A stretch of DNA of 64,000 nucleotides from Pseudopedobacter sp038243635 (lineage in GTDB: Bacteria; Bacteroidota; Bacteroidia; Sphingobacteriales; Sphingobacteriaceae), in NCBI GenBank assembly GCA_038243635.1, contig JBBSQW010000003.1, positions 151,861-215,860 of the forward strand, read 5' to 3'. Below, one piece after another: positions 18,628 through 27,783 of the stretch. Position 1 is the first letter of the stretch, and every line of letters starts with the position of its first letter. A program made the translations under genes and the position numbers. The notes below the pieces were generated by a model. It was not told the origin of the DNA. It made no database searches and was given only the letters and a program-made list of their open reading frames with translations.

Positions 18628-19770
18628 TTAATTAGACAAGATTACCCTCCTTCCTTTTATTTGATAATTGATATTTCCTGTTATTTTAAGATTTTCTAAT
18701 AGTTCGGAGATATTCTTATACCTGGATATTGTTCCTCCTATTTTCTTTTCGTTTATATCTTTTCCAACCTCCACTTCAACATCATACCATCGGGCGGCCT
18801 CTTTCATCACCTCTCGAATGCTTTTATTTTGAAACTTAAACCATCCGGTTGTCCAAGCGATTACTTCCTCTAAGTTTGCGGGCTTTACCACAATACCATT
18901 GTTACCATCTTTAATTACGGCCTGCTGACCGGGATTAAGGTTGACTTTATTTACAGCGTTCCTCACATCCGCGTCTCCCTCAATCAAAGTGACGCTCACT
19001 TCTGAATTATCCGCATAGGCGTTTATATTAAAAGATGTACCCAAATCTTCAATGATTTGCCCTTTCGCCGATACACTAAATGGTTTTTTGGTATTGTGTA
19101 CAACCTTGAAGTAAACTTGTCCCGTTATACTCACTTTCCTTTGGTTGCCATTAAATGCTACAGGATAAGTGATAGATGATGCAGCATCGAGCATAACCTC
19201 TGTACCGTCTGCCAATACCAAGCTGTAACGACCGCCTCGGGGGGTAGTCATGGTATTATATTGTGTTTCGCTAGTAGCGATTTTTCCTTGTCCTGTATTA
19301 TAAGAGACTTGATCGTTACCCGTTTTATTTATGCTTGTACTATTTTGGGTAGCAATTGTGCCGTTACCTTTGTCGTTTAATAAAATCTCTGAACCATCTG
19401 CCAAGGTTAGCACCGCCTTATTTACTCCTGGCACAATCTCGCTTATTTTCTTAACCTGGTCTTTCTTATCAGAATTGTAATTGTTTCTTAGTAAAAGAAG
19501 TGCTGCCATAGAAACCAATAAAAAAATTGCAGCTGCACTTAACAGCTTAAACCGTATCGTTTTCTTTTTTGGCTGTATACTTTCTGTGAAGTTTTTGAAT
19601 AATGTGGCAGAAACTTCCTCAGCCTCGCCCTCGTTTTGTAACCAATTATCAAAGCTTGTTGTCCCAAAATCACGGTCATCAAACCAATTATTAAGTTCTT
19701 CGATTTCAGCGTCACTGCATTCGTTCTCAAAATAACGGTCTAATAAAAACTTTAATCGTTCTTGATTCAT
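18628..19770 (-). CDS. FecR family anti-sigma factor
   Basis: A 380-residue inner-membrane anti-sigma factor. Residues 1-75 are the cytoplasmic sigma-binding part (LDRYFENECSDAEIEELNNWF). One membrane helix lies at about 77-96 (LLSAAAIFLLVSMAALLLL). The periplasmic FecR domain spans about 175-275 (TPRGGRYSLVLADGTEVMLDAASSI, then VKVHNTKKPFSVSA-type strands and LIEGDADVR). A DUF4974-type C-terminal domain covers about 315-380 (GWFKFQNKSIREVMKEAARWYDVEV). It should hold the ECF sigma factor encoded at 21067-21621 until SusC1 binds its glycan. Unusually, the sigma gene is on the opposite strand and 1.3 kb away rather than immediately upstream. Confidence 0.93.
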   Translation of the reverse strand: MNQERLKFLLDRYFENECSDAEIEELNNWFDDRDFGTTSFDNWLQNEGEAEEVSATLFKNFTESIQPKKKTIRFKLLSAAAIFLLVSMAALLLLRNNYNSDKKDQVKKISEIVPGVNKAVLTLADGSEILLNDKGNGTIATQNSTSINKTGNDQVSYNTGQGKIATSETQYNTMTTPRGGRYSLVLADGTEVMLDAASSITYPVAFNGNQRKVSITGQVYFKVVHNTKKPFSVSAKGQIIEDLGTSFNINAYADNSEVSVTLIEGDADVRNAVNKVNLNPGQQAVIKDGNNGIVVKPANLEEVIAWTTGWFKFQNKSIREVMKEAARWYDVEVEVGKDINEKKIGGTISRYKNISELLENLKITGNINYQIKGRRVILSN

Positions 19771-19883
19771 TTATTAATAATTGGTTATGAGCAAAGCACA
19801 CAATAAGATTTAGTTACTTCTGTTATGATGACGTTTATAAAAGCTTTTACCGTTACGTGTTTTAAAAAAATCTTTAATTATTT

Positions 19884-19912
19884 CAAACTTAACTTATAAT
19901 TAATTCATACAA
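19884..19912 (-). promoter_or_regulatory. Candidate Bacteroidota-type promoter for fecR
   Basis: Read on the minus strand there is TTG (19910-19912), 18 bp, then TAAGTTTG (19884-19891), which fits the TTG / TAnnTTTG consensus of the primary sigma factor of Bacteroidota. It lies 113 bp upstream of the fecR ATG. The upstream part overlaps one arm of the inverted repeat at 19896-19939. Confidence 0.4.
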
Positions 19913-19939
19913 CTAAATATAGCTGTATGAATTAATTAT
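19896..19939. repeat. 16-bp perfect inverted repeat in the sigma/FecR intergenic region
   Basis: Left arm 19896-19911 (ATAATTAATTCATACA) and right arm 19924-19939 are exact reverse complements, with a 12-nt loop. No T run follows on either strand. It overlaps the candidate -33 element of the fecR promoter and could be an operator or an mRNA leader structure. Confidence 0.6.
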
Positions 19940-21066
19940 TATTACTCTTTAAATATCTGTATTAGTTATTGTTTTTATAAACTAAATAATCATAAACTAT
20001 ATAGTTTGTATCTTAAGAAAGATGGCTGTTCCATTTGGTCTATGACTCAAAAATGATAAAAAATAGCTAGACCAGTTTTAAACTAATCCTTAATCTAACA
20101 TATTTTTTTTTCTAATATTAGCTAACCAAATAGTTCAGGAAACTGCTAAAAACAAACTCTAAACAAATTCATATTCGTTAATCAACCATCATAAAAAGAA
20201 CACTATGATGGAAAGTTCTTAAAACGAAACCTCTTTAAAGCACCGCTAACAATGATATATTCGAAAATTCATACTTGACGATAAGACTTGCTTCATTTAA
20301 ACACCTAAAAAAGGACATCAAAAGATCGGTTTTAAATTTATTTATTGTCAAAAGCACCCAAAAGAATGTTCGATAAAACTGCCCCCTTAAATTGATACGA
20401 GTTTATTTCTGTATAAAAATAAAGCGTTTAAAATTCGAACTATTTTATCTATTGAGATCATGGAAACAGGAGCGAATAATCCTCTCAGACATTCAATATA
20501 AAGATCGTATAAAACAAAATTCGTCTTCAGAAAAATAAGAAATCATTTAGCGGCTGCTATGTAGCATCCTACAAAACGAAAATTTAATCAGTTTAATAAT
20601 TAATCATTAGTTAATAATGGAATGGTGTTTGGCTTTGAATAAAAAAATTTGAAAATCATTTTTAAAAGAACCTTTAAAGTGACGATGTAATTCGTGGAAA
20701 TTGAGGCAGAATTATTTTTATTTCAATCAACTTATTTTGTAAAAGAAAAATGCCCACCTAGCTACCCGTAAAATTTGGACTGTAACAAGATTTATTTCTT
20801 AGAGGGATTTTTTAAAAATCAACCAAAGTTACGGGAAAAAGTACGTGATTTGAGCCTTAATCATTCAATGGTTTTAAGCTAAAATTTAGTTCCAAACGTT
20901 AATAGAAACCGCTTGAGCGTATTGTGATTTTTAGTAAAATTTATCTTTTTCAACTTTCAATAAGAAAACGTTTTAAAACACTTTAAACACACTTTTTTAC
21001 TAAGGAATACTTGCTAAAATCATTTTTTTTTATTACTATTGAGTAACCAAAAAAAACTGAAACACC

Positions 21067-21621
21067 ATTAAAACGCTCGAACAAAATACGGATAAAGAGC
21101 TCATAGCACTTTGGCAAAACGGAGATGATTTTTCCTTCGAAGTTTTATACCACAGGTACGCGTTAGGTCTTCTTAAATTTGCGATGCAAAAAACCAACAA
21201 TCCGGATAAATCCAAGGAATTGGTACAAAATGCGTTTATAATTTTATTTAAGAATAAAGAAACAGCACATCAGATAAAATCTGTTGCGCCATACCTTTAT
21301 ACCGTATTAAAAAATAGAATTTTGGATCAGTTTAGGCATGATCTTATTCATAAAAAATTTCAGGAACACGCAATCTATACTCATCAATATAAAACCGCCA
21401 ACAACGTTTTGGATTATATTGAAAACAAAGAGCTGGAAACTAAGCTTGATATAGAAATAAAGAACTTACCTTCACAGTGCAGAAATGTTTTTAAAATGCG
21501 CAGAGAACTTGAACTATCTAACAAAGAAATTGCATCTAATTTGCAAATTTCTGAAAACACCGTGGAGCAGCACATGAGAAAAGCACTTAGAATACTGAGG
21601 ACAGCTTTCGGGATATTGTAA
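21067..21621 (+). CDS. ECF RNA polymerase sigma factor with ATT as apparent start
   Basis: The family-length frame is 184 residues and starts at ATT 21067 (KTLEQNTDKELIALWQNGDD follows), just after an in-frame TGA at 21058-21060. There is no ATG, GTG or TTG in the frame until ATG 21184, which would remove 39 residues including much of region 2 (FEVLYHRYALGLLKFA). The rest is standard: region 2 (KELVQNAFIILFKNKE, YLYTVLKNRILDQFR) and region 4 (LPSQCRNVFKMRRELELSNKEIASNLQISENTVEQHMRKAL). ECF factors of this kind are held by FecR and activate susC/D operons, here FecR and SusC1. Either AUU initiation is used, as in infC, or the start was lost by mutation. The family is certain; the start is not. 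Confidence 0.85.
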   Translation: MKTLEQNTDKELIALWQNGDDFSFEVLYHRYALGLLKFAMQKTNNPDKSKELVQNAFIILFKNKETAHQIKSVAPYLYTVLKNRILDQFRHDLIHKKFQEHAIYTHQYKTANNVLDYIENKELETKLDIEIKNLPSQCRNVFKMRRELELSNKEIASNLQISENTVEQHMRKALRILRTAFGIL

Positions 21622-21677
21622 TCACACATTCTTTCACAACAAAATACCCCATTTTAAGATTTAAAAAAATGCATAAA

Positions 21678-21710
21678 AAAAGGGCTAAATATTAAACATT
21701 TAGCCCTTTT
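21678..21710. terminator. Bidirectional terminator between sigma factor and GH2 (1)
   Basis: A perfect 13-bp stem (AAAAGGGCTAAAT at 21678-21690 with its complement at 21698-21710) and a 7-nt loop lie between convergent genes. The A run on one side and T run on the other suit termination in both directions. Confidence 0.85.
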
Positions 21711-21727
21711 CTCAATTTGTTGTTACC

Positions 21728-24700
21728 TTATTTTTTGTAAGGTTCAATTCTAAATGAATAATTATTACTATCACTTACTGGAACATCATATTGTTTCAAA
21801 GGTCCTGGTCCAACGCTGGCATTTCCTAATCCGCGTTGCATATAATCCAAACTCAATATAGTTTCTGGTCTTCTGTTTTTATCAAGCATGAAGTGATGTT
21901 TCATATTCCACAATTCTTGATCGTAAAAATGCAATGCTGTGAAATTAAGTTTATCTTTTGAAGTTATTTTCAAACCAATATCTTCACTACCAATAGTTAA
22001 CCATCTAATATCCTGACGGTTGCCCATACTTTGCATGCGAGTATAATACTCTTCCATTCCCTTTACAGTATTATTAAAAATACCGTAAAAAGCAGATGCA
22101 TCCCTATCAATGTAATTCTCTTGTGGCCCACGCCCATACCATTCTAATTGCTCCATACCTGGTGTTAAAGCCAGTTGCAAACCTAAACGTGGAACTCGAT
22201 TTTCATCTTTCGTATTATCAATATTTACATCAACGTCTACGATTCCGGAACTATAGAAAACATAGTTTATGGTATACGGAATTACACTTTTTCGTTGCCC
22301 GTTCAAATAAGCAGTAACCTTGGTATTTATAATTATTTGCTTGCCACCATTAACAACGTTAGAAGTTAGGCTTTCCAATTTGGTTTGCAAGTCCATATCC
22401 TGGCGTGGCTCGTTATTGATGCTTCGGTACCAGTTTAAAGAAAAACCTTTTTGCTGGAATAACATTTCTTTACCAAAAACCTTCAATGAATTTAACATTC
22501 CGGTAGATGGATTAAACTTCGCATCAATATTCTCCCCGATAACGTTAATTTGCTGCGCAGTTTTATCTAGTTTCAATTTTTTTCCTTTTGCTTCAACAAC
22601 CGGAAGCCCTGCTTTTGCTGTCAGCGCAAATTGTTCAGCAGCCATGTTCCATCCTTTATCTGCCCAAATTTTATCTTGGTTCAAATTAAATTTTATAGTT
22701 ACAAAATATTCATGACCCTGCTCTAGGTTTTTGTTAAAAGGAATTTTCAATTCAGCTTCATTATCCGGAGCTAAATTCATGGGCTGTAAATCACCTTTTT
22801 CAATCTCTTTACCATCTTTTAATAAACTCCAGTGAATATTGAATTCATTTAGATTTGTAAAATCATAGCTATTTCTAATTTTAAACACGCCTTTTGCTGG
22901 GTCAGTAGCCAATATTTTTATGTACTGATATACTTTTTTAACTTCTAAAAGTTTAGGGGTTACCCTTCTATCAGAAGTTACCACACCGTTTAAACAAAAA
23001 TCACCATCATTTGGGGTATCACCAAAATCTCCTCCAAAATAATATTGGTCTTTTGGTCCGCCAAATTTTATCAAACCTTGATCTACCCAATCCCAAATAC
23101 AGCCACCAATTGTTCGCTGAGCTTTATTTTCAATAAAATCCCAGTATTCTGGAAGATTACCGATGGCATTTCCCATTGCATGTGCGTACTCACACATAAA
23201 AAATGGTACGTCTGTATCTTCACCATCTGTTTCTATCATGCTTTCTACCGAAGGATACATTCTAGAAAATATATCCGCAGCTGAGTTTTTACCTTCGTAA
23301 TGAATTGGACGAGTTGGATCGGCTTTTTTAACTTCCTTATAAACGGTATCGAAGTTATTCCCTCTACCAGACTCGTTTCCCATAGACCAAAAAATAACCG
23401 AAGGATGGTTTTTATGCTCTTCCACGTTTCTAAGGTTTCTATCCAAATACGCGGGCAACCAGCTATCCATGCTACTTAATGACTGATTTCCGTGACACTC
23501 CAAATCTGCTTCCGACATGGTATATAATCCGAAATAATCAAACATGGTATACATCCTAGCATCATTTGGGTAATGGGCAGTACGAATGGTATTAATGTTA
23601 TTTTGCTTCATCATCAAAACATCCTGAAGCATACTTTCTACCGGCACAGCTTTACCATATATTGGGTGCGTATCATGACGGTTAACGCCTTTAAACAATA
23701 CCGCTTGGTTATTAACGTAAACCTTTTTGTTTTTTATCTCTATTTTTCTAAATCCGAATTTAGAAGTGATGACTTCTTGTACCTTCCCTTTAGCATCTGA
23801 TAAGGTAAGAATGGCAGTGTACAAAGTAGGATTTTCTGCAGACCACAACGCCGGATTATTTACCTCTCCAGAGATCTGTTTTACCTCTTCCTGAAGAGGC
23901 TTAAGTCCTGAAAAATCACGAGAGAATGTTAAAACCTCTTTTCCATTTGTGTCTAAGACGTTTAATGTTAAGCTACCAGACCCTAATGTTTTTTCGCCTT
24001 TATTTATAATGTTGGCTTTTAAACTAAGGGTAGATTTTGAAAAATCATCACCATTGAAATCAGTTGAAATACCGTAATCTCTGATATGAACTTTTGGCAC
24101 AGCGTAAATGGCTACATCACGGTGAATACCGCTTAACCTAAACATATCCTGATCTTCAATATAACTTCCATCAGACCACCTGTAAACTTCAACGGCAACG
24201 GTGTTTTTTCCTGTTTTTATTTCTTTGGTTACGTCAAACTCGGCAATATTATTTGCGCCCTGGCTATAACCTACTTTTTTACCGTTTATCCAAACATACA
24301 TTGCGCTATAAACGCCATCAAAACGCATAAATATTGACTTACCATCCCAACTTGCTGGCACTATAAATTCTCTGCGGTATGAACCAACTGGATTAGGTTC
24401 TTTTTCATTGGTATAACCAGCCTGGGGCTTTATAAAAGGCGGATCGTTTTTGTGAGGATAAGTGATATTAGTATAAATAGGGGTACCGTAACCTCTCATT
24501 TCCCAACTTGATGGTACGGGTATTTCTTTCCAGCTAGAAACATCAAAATTTGTTTTATAAAAATCTACCGGGCGCTCATTAGGTTGTTTTACCCAATTAA
24601 ATTTCCACGTTCCGTTTAATAATTGATAAAGAGAAGAGCTTGTTCTTGCCCAAGGCTTTATAAATGTAGAATCGCTTTTTGCTTCATTTACTGTAGAAAA

Positions 24701-25288
24701 TGGGATATATGGCGCATGTGGTTTTTCCTTATTTATTCCAAAAATCTCTTCGTTCTCCCACTCCGCCTCTCCCACTCTTTTTACAATCTTAATTTTTGCT
24801 ATTGATTCTTCTATGCGCCACTGCTGGGTTTTATCATTTTTATCCGCTTTAAGCTGATATAATTTCCCGTCTTTTATTCCTAATTGATAACCGCTAGCTC
24901 TAGATTCAATAGCATAGTTGCCGTGGCTATTCTTCGTAATTTTCCATTGCTGATTGTTGCTATATTCATCTCTATCCCATATTACTACGGGATTTCCAGG
25001 TCCTGAATTTTGATTTCCGTTATCAACAGCTTTAAAACTAATTTGACTATAAATAGAATAGTAGCCATCCCCTAAAGAAGATAAGGCCCAAATCTGATTG
25101 GCGCTGGTGGATTCTTCTTTAGAAAGGTACAAATTTTCGTTGTTTTGTAATGACCCGCGGTTATCAACAGTCAACCCGTTTTGGTTGATCAGTTTATAAT
25201 TTACTCCTGTTTGAAAAGTTTGCGCCACAGAGAACTGCAAGCACATCGACAAAAAAGAAGAAAGCAGACAAAGGAATTTAAATTTCAT
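21728..25288 (-). CDS. GH2 beta-galactosidase-like enzyme (1) with N-terminal ricin-type lectin domain
   Basis: A 1186-residue exported enzyme. Signal peptide 1-22; residues about 25-165 form a ricin-type lectin module (repeated QIWALSSLGDGYYSI, QQWKIT and QQWRIE units). The LacZ-like core follows: sandwich domain about 215-395 (PVPSSWEMRGYGTPIYTN, GSYRREF), Ig-like domain, and TIM barrel with KGVNRHDTHP. The acid/base is Glu639 in MGNESGRG and the nucleophile Glu700 in MCEYAHAMGN. A Bgal_small_N-type domain closes the protein (WYGRGPQENYIDR). The ricin domain at the N-terminus is unusual for this family. It lies 55 bp after the esterase at 25344-27338 and shares its HTCS-type promoter. The sugar could be beta-galactopyranose, beta-galactofuranose or another beta-linked residue. 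Confidence 0.92.
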   Translation of the reverse strand: MKFKFLCLLSSFLSMCLQFSVAQTFQTGVNYKLINQNGLTVDNRGSLQNNENLYLSKEESTSANQIWALSSLGDGYYSIYSQISFKAVDNGNQNSGPGNPVVIWDRDEYSNNQQWKITKNSHGNYAIESRASGYQLGIKDGKLYQLKADKNDKTQQWRIEESIAKIKIVKRVGEAEWENEEIFGINKEKPHAPYIPFSTVNEAKSDSTFIKPWARTSSSLYQLLNGTWKFNWVKQPNERPVDFYKTNFDVSSWKEIPVPSSWEMRGYGTPIYTNITYPHKNDPPFIKPQAGYTNEKEPNPVGSYRREFIVPASWDGKSIFMRFDGVYSAMYVWINGKKVGYSQGANNIAEFDVTKEIKTGKNTVAVEVYRWSDGSYIEDQDMFRLSGIHRDVAIYAVPKVHIRDYGISTDFNGDDFSKSTLSLKANIINKGEKTLGSGSLTLNVLDTNGKEVLTFSRDFSGLKPLQEEVKQISGEVNNPALWSAENPTLYTAILTLSDAKGKVQEVITSKFGFRKIEIKNKKVYVNNQAVLFKGVNRHDTHPIYGKAVPVESMLQDVLMMKQNNINTIRTAHYPNDARMYTMFDYFGLYTMSEADLECHGNQSLSSMDSWLPAYLDRNLRNVEEHKNHPSVIFWSMGNESGRGNNFDTVYKEVKKADPTRPIHYEGKNSAADIFSRMYPSVESMIETDGEDTDVPFFMCEYAHAMGNAIGNLPEYWDFIENKAQRTIGGCIWDWVDQGLIKFGGPKDQYYFGGDFGDTPNDGDFCLNGVVTSDRRVTPKLLEVKKVYQYIKILATDPAKGVFKIRNSYDFTNLNEFNIHWSLLKDGKEIEKGDLQPMNLAPDNEAELKIPFNKNLEQGHEYFVTIKFNLNQDKIWADKGWNMAAEQFALTAKAGLPVVEAKGKKLKLDKTAQQINVIGENIDAKFNPSTGMLNSLKVFGKEMLFQQKGFSLNWYRSINNEPRQDMDLQTKLESLTSNVVNGGKQIIINTKVTAYLNGQRKSVIPYTINYVFYSSGIVDVDVNIDNTKDENRVPRLGLQLALTPGMEQLEWYGRGPQENYIDRDASAFYGIFNNTVKGMEEYYTRMQSMGNRQDIRWLTIGSEDIGLKITSKDKLNFTALHFYDQELWNMKHHFMLDKNRRPETILSLDYMQRGLGNASVGPGPLKQYDVPVSDSNNYSFRIEPYKK

Positions 25289-25343
25289 AATAATACTTTA
25301 GTTTTTTTATTTAATTATTGTTGATGGTTTTTGATCGCCGTGT

Positions 25344-27338
25344 TTAAAAGTTAGTTTCTGACGTAAAAGTAGATGCTGGCAATCCTTCATTGTTAAACAA
25401 AGAGGCAGATGCACCATCGCTCCACGCGTATCTAACATATAGCGGCGATTTTATGGACGCATTTTCCACAATTATTTTGTTCGATTTTATTGTGGCGTTT
25501 GCAGGTTTAAAAACTTTATCTGCTCCAGCTATTTCAAAACCTGTTAAGGGCTTTGTTTTTGCAGATAAACCACTCCCTATGGAAGCTTTTTCGAAAGAAA
25601 CAACTAAACTATTTCCATCTTTCTTAACATCCTGAAACAAAGGTCCGGATGCAACCATTTGTATCCCATAATCGTTAGCAAATGCAAATCTGGCTAACCG
25701 GTCTCCAACTTCCATTTTTTGTGTGGGATGTGCAGAATCAAGACGCCCAATATCTAACGTAGTTACCATTCCGGTTTTTGGAACTGTTAATGCCAAACGT
25801 TGGGCGTTTCTTAATTTTTGTGACTGCTCACGTTGTGAATCATCAGTGTAGAGGTAGGGTGCAATTTGAACATAGTAAAAAGGAAAAGTATAACCCCAAT
25901 GATTTCTCCAATCGCTTATCATTAGCGGGAATAATTTTTTGTATTGGTTGGCTCTGCCTACGTTAGATTCTCCTTGATACCAAATTACGCCTTTAAAAGT
26001 GTATGGAATTAATGGATTTATCATGGCGTTGAACAATACCGTTGGCGAATTGCTATTCATCTGCAATAAATTAGGTCGCTGCGAAATATCCAAGTTGAGC
26101 CCATAGCTATAAAATTTACCTTCTAATAATTCGGCAACAACTTGAGATTTCCATTCGCCATTTAAAGAAATAAGCTCGTTTTGGTTTTCCAAAAACATCT
26201 TGCCAGACACGGCGCCTGGCCCACCAGTGTCTATTAATCTAACTGCTATTGTATTCTCACCTTTATGCAATACAGCTAGTGGCACTGCATAATCTCTTGA
26301 CGCATTAGCTACATTATCACCCACTAATGTTCCTACACTTACTCCATTTATAAAAGTTGCGTCCATATCGTCAACTGCATCAAAATGCAATTTATATTCG
26401 CTGTCTAAATCTTTGATAACGAACTTTTTTCTTACCCACATTACGCCATCAAACTCACCTTGTGGTAACAAATCAAACCTACCAGGCAATGTAATATTTT
26501 TCCAATCCGCGTCATTATAGCTTACTTCAAATGCTTTGCTATCATCAAAAGCGAGTGTTTTCCATTGTTCAGCTTGCTGTGGTTTTTCTGCTTTTTTCCA
26601 TTTTTTAAGCCAGTTTTCTTTTGCCGAACCCTGATTTTGCAATTTGCTTATCTCCTCATTAAAATCGTTTAATTTCTCTAAGTTATCCTTACTAGTCCAT
26701 GCTTCTGCAGGTGTACCACCAATGGCCGACTGCACAATGCCGATGGGTACATTTAGTTGCTGGTAGAGTTTTTTAGCAAAGAAAAAAGCAGTAGCGCTAA
26801 CATCTCCTGCAGTTTGAGGCGATAAAGGCGTCCAGCTGCTCGAAAAAGAATCAATAGGTGTTGCAGAAATATTGAAAGGGACTTTTAAAAATCTTATTTC
26901 TGGATACGTTGCCTTAGCTATTTCTTCTTTTGAGTGCATTATGGAATCTTTTGGCAACCAACCGCCTAAAGAGATATCCATATTAGATTGCCCGGATGCT
27001 AACCAAACCTCGCCAATTAGCACATCATTAATAACAATATTATCTGCCTCACTTTCTATAGTAATTTTAAACGGACCACCTGCTTTAGGAGTTTGTAATT
27101 TAAGCATCCAAGTACCATCGTGTTTTGCCATTGTAGAAACCTGTTGGCCCCAACTAGCAGAAAGTACAACCTCCTTATCTGGCATTGCTTTACCCCAAAC
27201 CGCAACCTTGTCTTTTTGCTGAAGCACCATGTGATCTGCAAATAAACTGTTTATGCTTAGTTGATTGTCTTTTTGAGGCAATTCAGCATTATATAATAAA
27301 CTAGAAAAGAGTGTTATAAAACAAATTAAAAAATTCAT
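25344..27338 (-). CDS. Sialate O-acetylesterase-like carbohydrate esterase
   Basis: A 664-residue secreted enzyme with a signal peptide of about 18 residues. It opens with the family block LFADHMVLQQKDKVAVWGKA. The SGNH-type active site has Ser118 in ASGQSNM and His537 in DSAHPTQK, with GVIWYQGESNVGRANQY between them. A galactose-binding-like jelly roll at about residues 285-400 (MWVRKKFVIKD, DDMDATFINGVSVG) is inserted, as in many Bacteroidota members. Members of this family deacetylate sugars, although few in mannan loci act on sialic acid, so the true substrate is probably an O-acetyl group on the target glycan. First gene of a two-gene operon with GH2 (1), controlled by the promoter at 27407-27462. 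Confidence 0.88.
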   Translation of the reverse strand: MNFLICFITLFSSLLYNAELPQKDNQLSINSLFADHMVLQQKDKVAVWGKAMPDKEVVLSASWGQQVSTMAKHDGTWMLKLQTPKAGGPFKITIESEADNIVINDVLIGEVWLASGQSNMDISLGGWLPKDSIMHSKEEIAKATYPEIRFLKVPFNISATPIDSFSSSWTPLSPQTAGDVSATAFFFAKKLYQQLNVPIGIVQSAIGGTPAEAWTSKDNLEKLNDFNEEISKLQNQGSAKENWLKKWKKAEKPQQAEQWKTLAFDDSKAFEVSYNDADWKNITLPGRFDLLPQGEFDGVMWVRKKFVIKDLDSEYKLHFDAVDDMDATFINGVSVGTLVGDNVANASRDYAVPLAVLHKGENTIAVRLIDTGGPGAVSGKMFLENQNELISLNGEWKSQVVAELLEGKFYSYGLNLDISQRPNLLQMNSNSPTVLFNAMINPLIPYTFKGVIWYQGESNVGRANQYKKLFPLMISDWRNHWGYTFPFYYVQIAPYLYTDDSQREQSQKLRNAQRLALTVPKTGMVTTLDIGRLDSAHPTQKMEVGDRLARFAFANDYGIQMVASGPLFQDVKKDGNSLVVSFEKASIGSGLSAKTKPLTGFEIAGADKVFKPANATIKSNKIIVENASIKSPLYVRYAWSDGASASLFNNEGLPASTFTSETNF

Positions 27339-27406
27339 CTGAAATTACATTGGGTTTAAGTGCCAACAAAACTGAGCTTGTAGGTTTAGGCGATTTATAA
27401 TAAATA

Positions 27407-27462
27407 CAAAGAACCGCAAATTTTGCGAACTTAAATCTGCAAAACATCCCAATTATTTGACA
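27407..27462 (-). promoter_or_regulatory. HTCS-type regulated promoter of the esterase-GH2 (1) operon
   Basis: Minus strand: operator 27440-27462 (TGTCAAATAAT, then GGATGTTTTG), exactly 25 bp, then GTTCTTTG at 27407-27414. The -7 element ends 68 bp before the ATG. TGTCAAAT is followed 21 bp later by a weaker copy TTGCAGAT. Confidence 0.7.
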
Positions 27463-27607
27463 TTTCATACAAGTTTCAGCATCAACAACGTTGCGCATCC
27501 GCTAATCACGATTTTAACCTCACCCTACGCTTGAATTAATGCTAAGCGGAAAAAGCGTTGATTTCGCAAACGACAACGCATTACTACTAAGCATAAAAGG
27601 AACGATT

Positions 27608-27663
27608 TGTAAAAAAAAATGGACGATTGGCCACGATATAAGATTTTAGATTTTCGTTACTTG
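27608..27663 (+). promoter_or_regulatory. HTCS-type regulated promoter of GH76 (1)
   Basis: Plus strand: operator 27608-27630 (TGTAAA, A tract, ATGGACGATTGG), exactly 25 bp, then GTTACTTG at 27656-27663. It lies 120 bp upstream of the GH76 start. The operator is closest to the one at 41677-41699. Confidence 0.65.
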
Positions 27664-27783
27664 CACCTACCAATTATTTACTATTTAACCTAACTAACAA
27701 TAAGTTAAGCTTTAGTAAGCCATTCTTAACCTATTTTAATTTCACCTCCCTTATAAAAGGAAAACAATCGATTATTAAACTTT

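Larger units (their letters stand above)
19771..21066. other. 1.3-kb non-coding region between divergent FecR and sigma genes
   Basis: No reading frame with protein-like content was found. It holds a candidate FecR promoter (19884-19912), a 16-bp inverted repeat (19896-19939) and otherwise AT-rich sequence. The length is unusual for a sigma/anti-sigma pair. A decayed gene or an untranslated regulatory RNA cannot be excluded. Confidence 0.5.
27339..27783. other. Divergent intergenic region with two HTCS-type promoters
   Basis: The 445-bp gap between the esterase-GH2 operon and GH76 (1) holds one regulated promoter for each direction (27407-27462 minus, 27608-27663 plus). Nothing else was recognised. 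Confidence 0.7.

Noticed and set aside
20020..21000. Possible decayed gene between FecR and the sigma factor
   Set aside because: Translations in all frames gave no recognisable block, so a pseudogene call is not supported.
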